Positions 35,991 to 48,292 of a DNA stretch of 64,000 nucleotides are shown here, in pieces. A model generated the notes under the pieces. The model had not been told where the DNA came from and did not search any database. It saw only the letters and a list, made by a program, of their open reading frames with translations. The DNA is from Monilinia fructicola. Taxonomy: Eukaryota; Ascomycota; Leotiomycetes; Helotiales; Sclerotiniaceae. Numbering within the stretch: the stretch's first letter is position 1; each line of letters opens with the position of its first letter. The translations under genes and the position numbers were made by a program. The stretch is taken from assembly GCA_008692225.1 (NCBI GenBank), contig VICG01000011.1, positions 1,426,001 to 1,490,000 on the forward strand, written 5' to 3'.

Positions 35991-37434
35991 TCTGGCGTGT
36001 TGGGTTGGGTCTGGTTTGAAGGGATGTAGGGTTTGGGCTGTGGTGCTTGAAGGTGGTTGCGGTGGTTGCGCTGGTTGGATGCGGACGGAGAGGGAAGATT
36101 TTCTTACAAAGAGAGATGGGTTGGGCGGAGAAATTATTGTGGGGTACGGCGATAGAGGATGGATGGTCTATGCTGTTTTGGGCTAGTGGGGTAGGGGTTC
36201 ATCCATCAATAATTTTCTGCGGTTTTATCAAAAAAGATTCCAATCGATCACTGGATACTTATCTAGAGCAAACTTTGAAGGCTAAATACCACCAACCTCA
36301 TGTATGCATTAACTATTCAAAGATGCCGGGTTGTTCATTTGATATTTGAAAACCTAAAAATATGAGTGAAGGGTCTTTGAAGGAAGTTAGCCTGTCCTGT
36401 TGTGATAGAATCGCACCTGTTAGTTGGGTAGATACTCTTTGTGTTTGTAACTTTGGCTACCTGGTACTCAGAATGAGAAGAAATCAGGTTGATTTATCCA
36501 TTTACCTGTCTACCTACTAGGTACCAATTGTAGTAGTGATTCTCAAAGTTCACGATTAAGCTTTCTATTACCTTGATACCTACTAGGTATTTACCTAGGT
36601 AGATACCTACAGAGTAGGTATGTATCCAACAAGCTTATATAATATAATCCCCCCTTGAGTTTAGCGGCGGCCGCATCGAACAAGGTACGTGCACGGGCCA
36701 GCCGCCGCTTTCGCATTCTATAAATCTCGCGTTCCCCCCTCCCTTCAACCATCGTCTGCTTCCTCTTCAATTCCCTTCCCTTCCAAAACTCACCCGTTCA
36801 GCCATTCAGTCTCGGCAGGCTTTATGAACTGCTTGCCATGTAGATCCACTTCAAGTGCCCTCTCCATCGGCCTTGCCGCAACTAAAAACCTTGACAGGAG
36901 ATTACAAAGGTGACTTCAGAAGGAGCTATATCCACGACCATATCGATATTGGAACAATGATTCTTGTATCCCGAGTTTGCGAGAATATGTTGCTTCTAGT
37001 CAGACAACACGTATTGTCGCCCGAAAGGGTATACGATTATCTGTAGTTTTGTTCCTGATCGTTTACTACTCCTCCTTCTTTTTCAAATTCAATTTTACTA
37101 CTGTTTTTTTGTTGCCTGGATTCATTTTAATCATCGTATGCTTTTTCACATTTTCGATATGTTCGGCAGTCCGTATAAATGATGTCAAATACATGGATAC
37201 GTGTCACAAGTACGGGGTACCACGCATACAAACTACGTTAATGTATATAATCCGGCTTTGGAGCTTGCTCGGTTTCCTTCTCTTTAGATTTGCAATAAAC
37301 GAATTATAGACACTTCCTACCATATCGGTTTGAATCTCTCTCAGTGAGACGCGATTCAAATATCTCGGTCCTTGGCAACAGACCATAGACTTGTCCCAGC
37401 ACATCATCTACCTCAAAGTACTGTTTCTCTCGCG
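35991..37434. other. intergenic spacer RPB12 / HET relic
   Basis: No gene supported. A run of CTAGGTA/TACCTACTAGG palindromic units lies at 36515-36625. The stretch 37060-37310 is AT-rich, with hydrophobic-looking frames that I cannot assign. Confidence 0.45.
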
Positions 37435-39646
37435 ATGGGTTCTGCGACTAGCTCATACGTATCATCAGATACTAACATAGAGCGTTATATGTGCGAAAAA
37501 GAAACCCGTAAAGCTGTTTTGGCGGCCGGGAAAAAAGCTAAACGCCGCGGTCTTTGCAAGAAGTGCGATCAAATAGTGGGCTGGTTCTTTCTGGATCCAG
37601 AAGTATTCAGAAGAACATTTGAACCGTACAAGGATCATAAATCTCAAGTTATTTGCAAAGTTGAAATTAATAAGCTCAAACCTAGTTGCAAGGTCTGCAA
37701 TTTTCTTTATGCTATCAGGTCTGGAAAAGAGAGAAATGAGAATAAAAGTGGTGGTACTTTTACACTTGAAAGATTAACTGTAGGAGCCATGTTTCGCTTT
37801 AGATCCGGCTACGACAATTCCGCTATATTTTTCCTTAATCTTCCTCGATTTGACAGGCTGACCAGAACAGTCTTCGGCTGTTATAATGCGAATGCTTACC
37901 AGGATGGAGTAGCTATACGTCGCCTCTCCTCGAATGCCAACTTGTCCCTCATCCGGGAATGGATTCGGCTGTGCGACAACAATCATGCAGATTCTAACTT
38001 TGATTGTCTACCAAATGGTGAAATTTCACTTCATGGCTTCATGGTGATCGACTGTGAGGACGGGAGAAATATCTTGGTGCCAGGTACCACCTCCATGAAA
38101 AACGTCACCCTGAGCTATGTTTGGGGTGCCGAAGTATCAGACGGGCCAGATCAGTTGGGAAGATTACCGTCCACTCTTCCTGATCTTGTAACTGGTGTTA
38201 TCAATGTTGTTATAGCTCTGGGCTATGTACTTGTGGATTGACCGATATTGTATTCCCCAAACTCATGCCTCCGGTATCAAATCGCTTCTCATTCAAAACA
38301 TGGATAGGATCTATTCGCAGTCTACTCTTACGATAATTGTTGCCACTACTGAATGTCCGAGTGACGGTCTCGCTGGCATCACCCGGCCTAGGGCGGTTGT
38401 GCAAGAATTTCTGCAATAGAAATCCGTTCATCTGGTACAGTGGGTTAGCAATGTCCAGAATGAGATCGAGTGTTCCGTTTGCAATACGCGCGGGTGGACT
38501 TATCAAGAGGCTCTCTCGTCACGGCGAAGGCCTGTATTCACTGAATAGCAATGCTATTTCCAATGCGATGCAGGAGGCGATAGGATTTTCACAGAAGGGA
38601 GCCGTATGGAAAGCATTGACTACGATCTGAAGATAGGAAATATTCTGAATACTGCTGTATCCCAACCATATTTCTCCAAAGCTGAAAAACCCCACCGGGC
38701 ACGAATTGGAGGAATTCAAGAGACGGGTAAACGACTATGCCCATAAACAGCTCTCGAACGATTCCGACGTTCTGCCTGCATTTTTGGGCATATTGGGTAT
38801 GTTTACATCCGAGAGCTCTGTTTTCCACGGACACATACATGGATTGCCAATTTTTAATCCCAGGCAAAAAAACTACTCTAAAGATCCTATAATGACCCTA
38901 ATAGCGGGTATCGCATGGAAGTTCAACATCAAGTGCAGGGATGCCAAGGATATCGCCGCGGCGGTTATACCATCAAGAAGACGGTCTTTGCCGAGTTGGA
39001 CATGGTGTGATTGGATACATGCTTCACCGTCGCTATATTCAATCCAGTGGGAAAGAAGTGTCCTAAATACAGGACTCAGGAGGCGGGACATGTGTATGAT
39101 ACGGCGCTTAGCCTGGAGTTCGAGGACGGTGCCATACTTCCGTGGTCTCGCGAATATGATGTTTCGGATCTCACGAAGAAAGCTATGTCGATGGGAAACA
39201 TGCGCTTCGTTCATGTCGTTGGGTAGTTCACATATTTCTCGATTCCTGACGGCTCATGTCCGGATCGGAACGTCTGGGGCCTATTGAAATGCGTTCCATA
39301 CGTGATAGGTGACGTTACGGTTCCATACGTGATAGGTGACGTTACGGTGCTCTGGCTTCGGAAATTGGCTAAAGAGCAGACAATGAAGGGCACAAATGAT
39401 AAAGAGTACATCTTTAAGGCCTGGGTATTTGCTCCAATAATACCTTCATATTCCCCTGCCCGACCCACTACAGACACAGCTTACATGATGCTGCTCGGCG
39501 AAACGTCCGATCCGGTCACTTTTGAGCGCATTGAAGTATTCGAAGTTTTTATGGAATGGGACTGTGAGGGAGATTCGAGAGAAGATGGCGTTGAGAAGAT
39601 TGCGGAGATGTTTGGATGGGAGAAAAAAGCTTTTAGACTTGCATAA
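37435..39646 (+). pseudogene. HET-domain protein gene, decayed
   Basis: HET proteins trigger cell death on fusion of incompatible fungal individuals. The relic starts MGSATSSYVSS at 37435. HET-domain landmarks follow: TLSYVWGAE, LPSTLPDLVTGVINVVIALGY, then after a frame change YLWIDRYCIPQTH, QNMDRIYSQSTLTIIVATTE, GLAGITRPR and RGWTYQEAL. The C-terminal region typical of these proteins follows (RRVNDYAHKQLSNDSDVLPAF, IPSRRRSLPSWTWCDW, YDTALSLEFEDGA, WLRKLAKEQ). The unit is broken by frame changes near 38224-38228, 38685-38693 and 39045-39055 and by three in-frame TAG codons at 38417-38419, 38546-38548 and 39224-39226. Each TAG could derive from CAG by one C-to-T change. A 27-bp tandem duplication lies at 39294-39347. 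Some frame changes may be sequence error, but three stops argue for real decay. Confidence 0.88.
39294..39347. repeat. 27-bp perfect tandem duplication in the HET relic
   Basis: Two adjacent copies of the unit beginning TTCCATACGTGATAGG. The unit is in frame and encodes PYVIGDVTV twice. Confidence 0.88.
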
Positions 39647-40714
39647 GGTTAAACATCTCATAAATATTCGTCTACCGCCCGAACCATTATAAATACATGG
39701 CCGCTACTATGTTGGCGCTTGTTGTGCCCCTATATATAACTGTCCTGGTGTATACAACGATATTTGTACGTGATGTAAGATTCCAATGTATATTATATAC
39801 AATACTGTATTATTTCATTTTCTACAATTGTATATAAATTTTAATCCTTTGAACGTATAACGTTCATCTATGTTTTCACCCGTCGCCCCTTGCTCTTGTC
39901 AACTTCCATACTTCACCGAATCACCCAATGTCTTCGAACAATCCCACATTTTGTTCGCAATACATCCGCCAGTCCCCTGGATTTTCTTTGCCTTTCTCGT
40001 TTTCCAGCCCAGTCCCAGATGGAGAAGAAAAATCGACTCACAGTCTCATGGTCAGCAGTATATTATTTATTGGACTCGGTCTGAAAGGCGCCTAGGTTGG
40101 GTTGGGTTGGGTTGCCGTCTTGTCGGACGGGGTGTCTGTCATAAGTGGCTTGGCGGGAGTAGGGAGGGGTCTGGAGTGTTGGGTTGGGGGATGAGTAGGA
40201 GGGGTGCAGTTCTAGCCGATGGTTCACGCACGTGAACGATGGCGTGAGCGGATGCTGATGGGTCATGGATGGGCATGGCTGCGTAAAACAGCGACGAAGG
40301 TTATCGATATCGTGGAATTATCGATAAGGTTATAGCAGGCGGCTCAAAGATTTTGAATTCGCTTTACGGTATATATTCACGAGCTTCGAGTACGGCCGCT
40401 TGGACCGGCCAATGATATAACTTGCCTTAAAGCTCATCGATATTATATGACAACGGCCTTTGATAACCTTTGTTGTAGTTTATGGATTCGAAGAATCTTA
40501 GTTCATCAATTTGTAGTGTCATGTGATTATTATACCTGTACTATAGAAGGTTCAAAATGCAAAAACATGAACCTTAAATCCTTAGCGGCTTGTGTGATTG
40601 GTTATAAGTAAACAGCGAAAATTTGAATTGGTTAAACATTAGTAAGCAGAAAATCTTAATTTTTTGATGCTGATATTCCTTTTGCTTCGGAGCTTAATTA
40701 TTCCGAGCTTAATT

Positions 40715-40930
40715 ATTCGATCATTTCGGTTATTTCAAAGGTGGTTAACTATTTCGATTTATTCCATTTCGGCCTATTCCATTTCGGTTATTTTAAAAGG
40801 TAACCAACCATTTCGGTCATTTCGAAGGTGGTCAACCATTTCGGCTATTCCATTTTGGCCATTCCATTTCGGCCATTTCATTTCAGCCCATTTCATTTTG
40901 GCCATTCTATTCCGGCGATTTCATATAAGC
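40715..40930. repeat. imperfect tandem repeat around CCATTTCGGCC
   Basis: About 14 diverged units of 10-17 bp sharing CATTTCGG or CATTTTGG (for example CCATTTCGGCCATTC). It runs directly into the AATAAAT array. Confidence 0.85.
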
Positions 40931-40942
40931 CTATTTTATTTC

Positions 40943-41025
40943 AAAATAATAAATAATAAATAATAAATAATAAATAATAAATAATAAATAATAAATAATA
41001 AAAGTAATAAATAATAAATAATAAA
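40943..41025. repeat. AATAAAT heptanucleotide array
   Basis: About ten units of AATAAAT with one AAAAGT interruption. The unit equals that of the right half of the block at 28130-28254. Confidence 0.9.
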
Positions 41026-41431
41026 GGTATATTATTATAATTATAAGAAAAGCTAAATATAATTTATATATAATTATAAATATATAAAAAATATAAAAAA
41101 ACTATAAAGCTTTTCTATAAAATTTAAATTTTAAATTAAATAGAAAAAAAGTAAAAAATAAAATAAATAAAATAAAAAGAATAATATAAAAGATATATTT
41201 AGAAGAATAGTATTAAAAATATATTAAAAAAGATAAAAAGAGATATTAGAATAAAAAGAGATATAAAAATAAAAAGGGGTATAAAATATAATATAATATT
41301 ATTAATATATTTAATATAGAATATAATTAAATAAGATATATATTTATAATATAAGAGTATTTATATTAGAACTAAGAAAGTAGAAAATAAATATAATAGT
41401 ATAAAATTTTAAAAATAATTTCTTTCTTTAA

Positions 41432-41848
<417 letters not shown>

Positions 41849-42570
41849 TTTACGGAGTATAGAGTTTACAAATAATATCTATTTATTTCTTAATAACTAA
41901 AAGTCTAATAAACTTAAGAATCATATATTTAGAAAGCACGTAATCTATAGAATATGAATATCTTTTTAATATTATTTTATATATTATTCTAATTTATAAT
42001 ATTATTAGAATATAGTTATATACTTTTTATATTCCCGTATAAACCTTATATAGTTTTTTTTAGGCCAATCAGCTTCTAGTTAATAGGACGTTTTAGAATA
42101 TAAGAGTTATAGATTATATAAATAAAGAAGGTATTTAAATTAAAAATTTAAAGATCTAATTATAATTTAGATTTAAATTAAGATATTTATATTATTAATT
42201 AGAATAAAAATTTAAGAAAAAGAGGAGAAATCAAAAAAGACTTTTTAAATTATTTATAGATTATTTAGATAATTTAAATATACTTGTAAGTAGAGTACCT
42301 AGATAACCTTAAGAAGTAGATACCTAAGTAGTAAGTAATCACCTTATAGATCTTTTATTCAAAAACCAAAGTCAAAAGCCAAAAGCCAAAAGCCAATCAT
42401 ATCCTCATTAGCGTCCTTTGGTTTATACCTCCTGGCCTTATCATTATTCCGCATCTACGCTAGCCCTTATCGGGTCCAGAATCTTTCGACTCTGGCCGGG
42501 GATTCAAAATCATCCCAAGTCTTACCTACCAGGTATTTCTAATTAGTCAGTAGATTGCGCCTTCTTGTGT

Positions 42571-42625
42571 CTCCTCATCCAACAACAACAACAATAACAA
42601 CAACAACAGCAGCAGCAACAACAAC

Positions 42626-42675
<50 letters not shown>
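42571..42675. repeat. CAACAA / CAGCAA microsatellite
   Basis: CAACAA units followed by about nine perfect CAGCAA hexamers. Confidence 0.92.
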
Positions 42676-42676
<1 letters not shown>

Positions 42677-42969
42677 TTACTACCTCCGTACCACAACTTC
42701 GCCCACGCAAGTACAAGTACCAAACATTCATAATTATATGCAATCCACAAAAAAGAAAGCATAACTTGTAGTACGGTACCTACCTAGTACCCAGCTCCCT
42801 ACCTCCTCCCCTACCTACCTAGCTAGTACAGCACTTCCCTCCTCAATCAATCATGGAATAATCCAAACTTTCTCTCTTCCTTTCTATCTATTGTTCATGA
42901 CCGCATCCACCAACAACAGCATCCATTCAAATGCTCACCTCCCTACACACACATGCACACATACCTACT

Positions 42970-43062
42970 ACATACTACATACATACATACATACATACAT
43001 ACATACATACATACCTACACACATACATACCTACACACATACATACCATACCATACCATACC
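42970..43062. repeat. CATA tetranucleotide microsatellite
   Basis: ACATACATAC units with CATACCTACACA interruptions, ending in CCATA units. Confidence 0.9.
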
Positions 43063-43266
43063 TACCTGCATATTGATGATAAATTATATTATATGAACTG
43101 TCGCGCTGTGTCAACCTCGTGGTGTCCCGTCTTTTTGGATGACCCTTGGAAATTTAATATCTTTTATACTTCATCTTCATTATTTCCGCACAGTGCACAC
43201 AATTCTCTAAAGTTAATTTAATAGTACGTGTGTGCACGTTATCACTTCATTATCATATGATGCGTC

Positions 43267-44297
43267 ATGGTATATCCTTTCTTTACATTACAATCATTTC
43301 TCGGCATAATTCTGCTGCGCCAAACTTAAAGAGCTGACATGAATCTCTCTCGCATTTAGGGTTGTTGTTTATCTCGACCCCGCATCTCTGAATATGCCCC
43401 AGGAGCTGCTTCCTCTTCCCAAGCAATCGCAGCTTCATCACGACCTCAATCCCAATCAGGACCAGCCAGACCATCAACCAATGCCTCCACGAATAGCAAT
43501 CCTCCTCCCAGACACCACCGCCGTGTTCCCCTCAATGAACATATAAACAAACCCCTTCGACCTCACGTATGGATGAGTGGAAGTAAAACATGGACCCGGC
43601 GAGAAATAGACCGAGCTCGAACAGAATTCTTTGACACTCGCGTTACGGGAAGACCTGAAATATGGCAAGCCATAAAAGCTTCGTTGGAGGTACTGTGGAA
43701 AGGAGGGGATGCCGGCGAAGATGATGGAGGGCTAGGCACTGCGCAAATGATTTTGAACGCGGCAGAAATAACGCTACCGGATGGGGATATGGCGGTGAGG
43801 GGATGTTTTGATAGTTCAGGTGTACATTACCCGGTGCCTGAACATGTTGTTTCTGATCCAGCGAATTTGTTAGATGACGCCGTGGTGCCAGCCACAGGGA
43901 AGAGCGATGATGAAGGAGACTTGGTAGAAGAAAGTGACGAAGTAGATGAGGAGGCTTTGAGAAGAAGGGAAACGAAGGGGAAGGCTAAAGCGAAAGAAAT
44001 GATAGCTGTAAAAGCTAGGTTTCAGCATGGTATTAATGGGGATATAGTGTTTAAGGTTGGGAAGAACGATTCAGTGCGATTCCTTGTCAGAGAGATCACG
44101 CGAAAGCTCGAGGTTTGTATCTTCCCAAGGCCCTCTTCCAAGGTAAAGCTAACAAAGTCAACTAGCTCTCTCCGCCCAAGTACGTTGGAATCAACTACAT
44201 GGGCAGACTCCTCAAAGAAAACGCTTCATTATCAGCACAAGGATGGGAGGAAGGTCACATTGTGAATGCATGGGTGCTTGAATCAAGGCCAAGGTAA
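43267..44297 (+). CDS. UBTD1/2-like ubiquitin domain-containing protein
   Basis: This matches the DC-UbP/UBTD family: an N-terminal helical domain that binds ubiquitin-conjugation factors, and a C-terminal ubiquitin-like domain. Exons are 43267-43269, 43360-44112 and 44166-44297. Exon 1 supplies only the ATG; splicing to GGTTGTTGT gives MGCCLSRPRIS, a good myristoylation and palmitoylation signal, and the family start is usually MGCC. Landmarks are NEHINKPLRPHVW, TRREIDRARTEFFDTRVTGR, PEHVVSDPANLLDD, then the ubiquitin-like fold from about residue 214 (VKARFQHGINGDIVFKVGK), continuing in exon 3 as LSPPKYVGINYMGRLLKEN, SAQGWEEGHIVNAWV and ESRPR. The total is 295 residues. Without the last splice the frame would end wrongly at 44265. 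The gene appears intact. Membrane tethering is inferred from the N-terminus. Confidence 0.92.
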
Positions 44298-45027
44298 TGA
44301 TAATGTGAGAGTCGTAATGAGGTTGTAAATAATACCGGCCCTCACCCAGCATTTGCGCTGGTCTCATGAAGGTGCATATCATCTCTGGAAGCGAGATGAC
44401 GAACTGGTCACAGGCTTCCTGTTTTTTCTTTGGGCAATACCCCCATGGTTGGTGTTATAGGAACAGACATCAGTGGACGATGCGGGCGAACCTAGGATGG
44501 AATATCAGCCGCCTGCCTGCATATTCATTCATCCATCAGCGACCTGTCTATGGTTTTTTTTTTCCCTTTCTCTATTACCCTCGACTTCATATACAGCGAA
44601 TAGCATACCTACCTATATAGTTAATGGAAGCGAATATCAAGATCGCCTGTTATAACAGTGTTTTCGAGTCCAGTCGGCTTTGTGTTGAGAGGTATCAAGG
44701 TTATTTTCAGTCATGTCATGCACGACCCTCAGTTTGATAATCATCCAACGTTTTGGGGCATGGCATTCACAGTATCCAAACATCAACCAGCATCCCATCA
44801 GACCGAAATGGAGTCGGTCTCAACAGCGTAGCATTTCTCGTTCGGTCCGGTACTACAGACCCTCTACCTCAACACCCTAGTACCTAGTCTAGTCCAGTCT
44901 CGTCCCCCCAACCATAATCGACACTAACTCCACCACCCATCCATCCCTCCACCTCTTTCTCCCTCTTTTTCCGTAGAATATATGCTCAAACAGCTCACAC
45001 ACACACATCTCAAATCCAGCGCAGCCA
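44298..45027. other. intergenic spacer UBTD-like gene / tRNA-Lys
   Basis: The 3' flank of the UBTD-like gene, then pyrimidine-rich DNA upstream of the tRNA. No coding frame is supported. Confidence 0.5.
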
Positions 45028-45129
45028 GCCCGGCTAGCTCAATCGGTAGAGCGTGTGACTCTTACCATTGCAATTTGCAAGATGTACTAGTTAATCACAA
45101 GGTTGGGGGTTCGACCCCCCCGTTGGGCT
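45028..45129 (+). tRNA. tRNA-Lys(CTT) with 29-nt intron
   Basis: The mature 73-nt sequence equals the copy at 11115-11187. A 29-nt intron sits after the base 3' of the CTT anticodon, the canonical eukaryotic position (intron about 45065-45093). A and B boxes are intact. An oligo-T terminator follows at 45160-45169. Confidence 0.97.
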
Positions 45130-46379
45130 CAATCCCCATCGATCATTGAAGACGCTTGAATTTTTTTTTCTTTTTGGAGGGGGGAGGGGGGATGAGGAGC
45201 GCTTCTTTGAGAATTTTTTTGCTTGCACTTTTTTGGACACTTGCTGGCTACATAGTACATACATACAGTAGGTAGGTTACTAAGGTTAGTCAGGATCCAG
45301 CCTGGTCTTCTCCTCCTTCGTCGGCGTGAGGGATCAATCGCACGGCACGGCATGGCATGGCTGGAGTTTTTTTTGCTGGTCCTTCTCCACTTCCTGGTTA
45401 TAGAAGTGGAGGAGCACTTAGCACTCAGCACTCAGCACCTGGTGGGGGAAGAGGGGCGGAGGGGCCCGGGAGAAGGAAGAAAGGAAGGAAGAGATTTTTC
45501 TCGGTTTTTCTTTCGTGGTGGAGTCGTCTAACATGTTAAGGGTAAAAGGGGTCTTCCTCGCAGCTGCAGTGCAGGAGGTACCCGACTCGTGGTGGGCGTT
45601 TAAACCAACTTTTCCCTTTTCTTCCTCCTCTCTCCGCTCCGTCCACTCCTATCTTATCGTCTCCCGAGTCACAACCCACCCAAAAGCCGAAGCTTGAATC
45701 ACGTGTCTATCTATCAATCCATCCATCCATCCATCCTCTCACAAGAGTTTATTTACTACTTGCCTAGGTACTGACTGACCGTACTGTGCAAAATCCGATC
45801 CATCCTCTCTTGTAAATTGTAACGTCTCGAGTTCCTCTCGATTAGCACTGGATTAAACTAGTCCAAGCTACGTACCTAAGGAGGCATCTATATATACGGA
45901 GCAGATACACACTTCCCATACACACTTTATCTACCTTGATTTTAAACATCGGAAAATATCAAAAATGGATAAGAGGGAAAATCAATTGGATTTTACAAGA
46001 GGAAAACGGTATCTTATCTCCCTTTTTGTGAATCTTGGAGAAAGAAGCCACTTTCTTTGCATCTACCGACCTGCTTTCCTAAATCCCTGCCCTCCTTTTC
46101 ACATCAGTGGGGGGAGGGGCACGCACGGATATTTATCCTTATCCGAGTCGCCCACCAGGCCCCTCTCCGAAAAAAAAGAGGGAAAAATTAGAAAATTAAA
46201 TTAAAAAAAAATTGAAAAATTAATTTCTCTTTCTTTCCATCATTACGCCTAATTAATATTGATTCCTCCTCCCTTCCCCCTTCGTCCTTCCGTTATACAT
46301 CCCATCTTACACTAGAATCAAAGAAAAAAAAACACAAAAAGGAAAAGGAAAAAAATTCAAGCGTTGTCGGAGGGAATTG
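45130..46379. other. spacer between two inverted tRNA-Lys genes
   Basis: No gene supported. A TATATA box at 45890-45897 with a CA-rich leader precedes an ATG at 45965 in a good context (TCAAAAATGGAT). The frame encodes 79 residues with no recognised motif; a lost or very short gene is possible. Confidence 0.4.
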
Positions 46380-46477
46380 AGCCCAACGGGGGGGTCGAAC
46401 CCCCAACCTTGTGATTGTTTCCTGATACATCTTTCAATGGTAAGAGTCACACGCTCTACCGATTGAGCTAGCCGGGC
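46380..46477 (-). tRNA. tRNA-Lys(CTT) with 25-nt intron
   Basis: The mature sequence is identical to the other two copies. A 25-nt intron (about 46416-46440) lies at the canonical position. It shares the first six intron bases CCATTG and its 3' flank (CAATTCCC, then CGCTTGAATTTTTTT) with the 45028 copy, so those two are likely a recent inverted duplication. An oligo-T terminator is present. Confidence 0.97.
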
Positions 46478-48292
46478 AGGCTGCGCTTGACATTTTGATG
46501 TATTCCAGGTGTACAATTTTGAAATACATACGGGATATATTAGATGGGACAGGTGTGAAAGTCTGTGAAGAATTTGATGGTAAGCGAGGGGGGGGTGGAG
46601 CTGGAGCGGGTGCGGGTGCTGGTATGGAGTCTGGACAGGGGTACGCTTCGAGGCTGCGAGGTGGATGGATGGTGCGCGGCCAGACGTGGCGCGTGTCGAG
46701 GGATTCCTCTCTGGAGTCTTGCGGTGGGATGTCGATCTTGCGAGGCGTGTTCGTGATGATCAGCGCGGCTTTGGGGGTCGGGATGGACATCCATCCGTCT
46801 CCTCGACTCGGAGACCTTCATCAATCGTCACACATCTCAATGAACGATCGTTGCGATCCGGTTGCCGCGTCGTGATCTCTGGGAGTCGAGGGCGTTGGCC
46901 CTGTGGGTGTGTGTCAGTGGGGGGCGGTACCGTCGTGGCGGACTCGTCCGTTCATCCATCTCTCGTGCCGATCCTGGTGCTGTCTGGCTTGTGCAAGCAG
47001 AGGTGCGGGCTTGCTTGGCTTTTTCTCCTGATTGCTTTGATATCCCCTCGTGGATTGTTGGATGGAATCGATATGAAGGAAGGAAGGAAGGGGGACTGAG
47101 TCCATATTCCAAGCAGGGGTGGAAGCTGTCGTTCCGGTTCAAATCAGCTGGGGCTCTCCAAGCCCATGGATGCTCGAGAAGAAGATCCATCTTTCGAACG
47201 AGTGGAATCGCGCAAGCGCGCCGCGTCTCCTGGATGGGCACAGACCAGACGCAGAGTGTATAGGCTGCATCGGTCGACTATCCAGGAAACAACGATACGC
47301 ACGCAAGACTTCCCATGGAACCACGACACACAACCACAAAGTCAGAGCCCACAGCTTGGTTGTTGATTAACGACTGAATCCAGCATCGAATCCCACCCAG
47401 AGATGCGATGAGAAAAGACGATCGACTGTTACCGAGCTCAACGCAAGCTTTGTAGGCCTAGGAGGTATAGATGGCGAGCCAAAAGATGCGCCGACGCAGA
47501 ATGAGCGACGGGGGATTCCAAGGCCCGGGTAGACGAGGACTGAAGTTGAGTGAAGTAGTACACGTGACGGATACACGAAGGATGGGAGGGAAGTGGGATG
47601 TATATGGGATTCCGTTGATTTTTCAAGGTACTCGAGGGAGATCAAAAGAGGAAAGATGGTAAGACGTGTGTCAAGCTAATATCAATCGCAAGATACCTAC
47701 AGCGTATTGTGAGGTGAAATTAGATCGGAGAAGTGATCATTTGATTGGTCATAAATGATATGCTAATGCTGGCGATGGATTGCGGCAAGGCCTTTAGTTC
47801 TAAGGAAGATAGTCGGTAATTACTGTAGGAGTTCGAAAGAGGTAGGTTTTGCTCCTTTAAGATTCTGGTGTTTTTGGTTTTCGTTCTCGGGGTTGGAATG
47901 GATGGGAGTCTTTGATTCATAGACGATGTTATTATTGTTAATATTCCTTTTCAAGGATTTTTGGGGTTGAGTTATTATATTGTCGTTGAAATAATCCATC
48001 CACATGTTGCATTAATAACATTGACGACTGTGAAAGATTGAATGAGTTACGAAATATAAGAAATACAATGACTGGGCCCTATGTTAATTAAATACTTCAG
48101 AGCTCTTTCGCTATTGTGCATGCCGCTGTTGCTAGCTCTCATGGTCAAGTCCCTAATAAATTTCCCCTCCATCTTGAAGTAGAGAAACTCACCAACGCTG
48201 AATCCAAATTCCATCTGATCAAATTCACTTCAACTCTATTCCTTTGACATATCGAGATTCATCCTTCTCCAACTCCATTTCTTATCGCTCGC
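46478..48292. other. spacer between tRNA-Lys and the ABC transporter relic
   Basis: The first 150 bp resemble the 5' flank of the tRNA at 11.1 kb (shared AAGCGAGGGG, GGTGGAG and GCGGGTGCGG blocks). From 46500 to 47650 the DNA is relatively GC-rich with long overlapping frames in several phases on both strands, none with a recognisable domain or consistent conservation pattern. I see no supported gene. Confidence 0.4.

Noticed and set aside
46434..47662. Dense set of 60-144 codon frames on both strands
   Set aside because: Frames coexist in several phases with no consistent protein signal; local higher GC alone lengthens frames.
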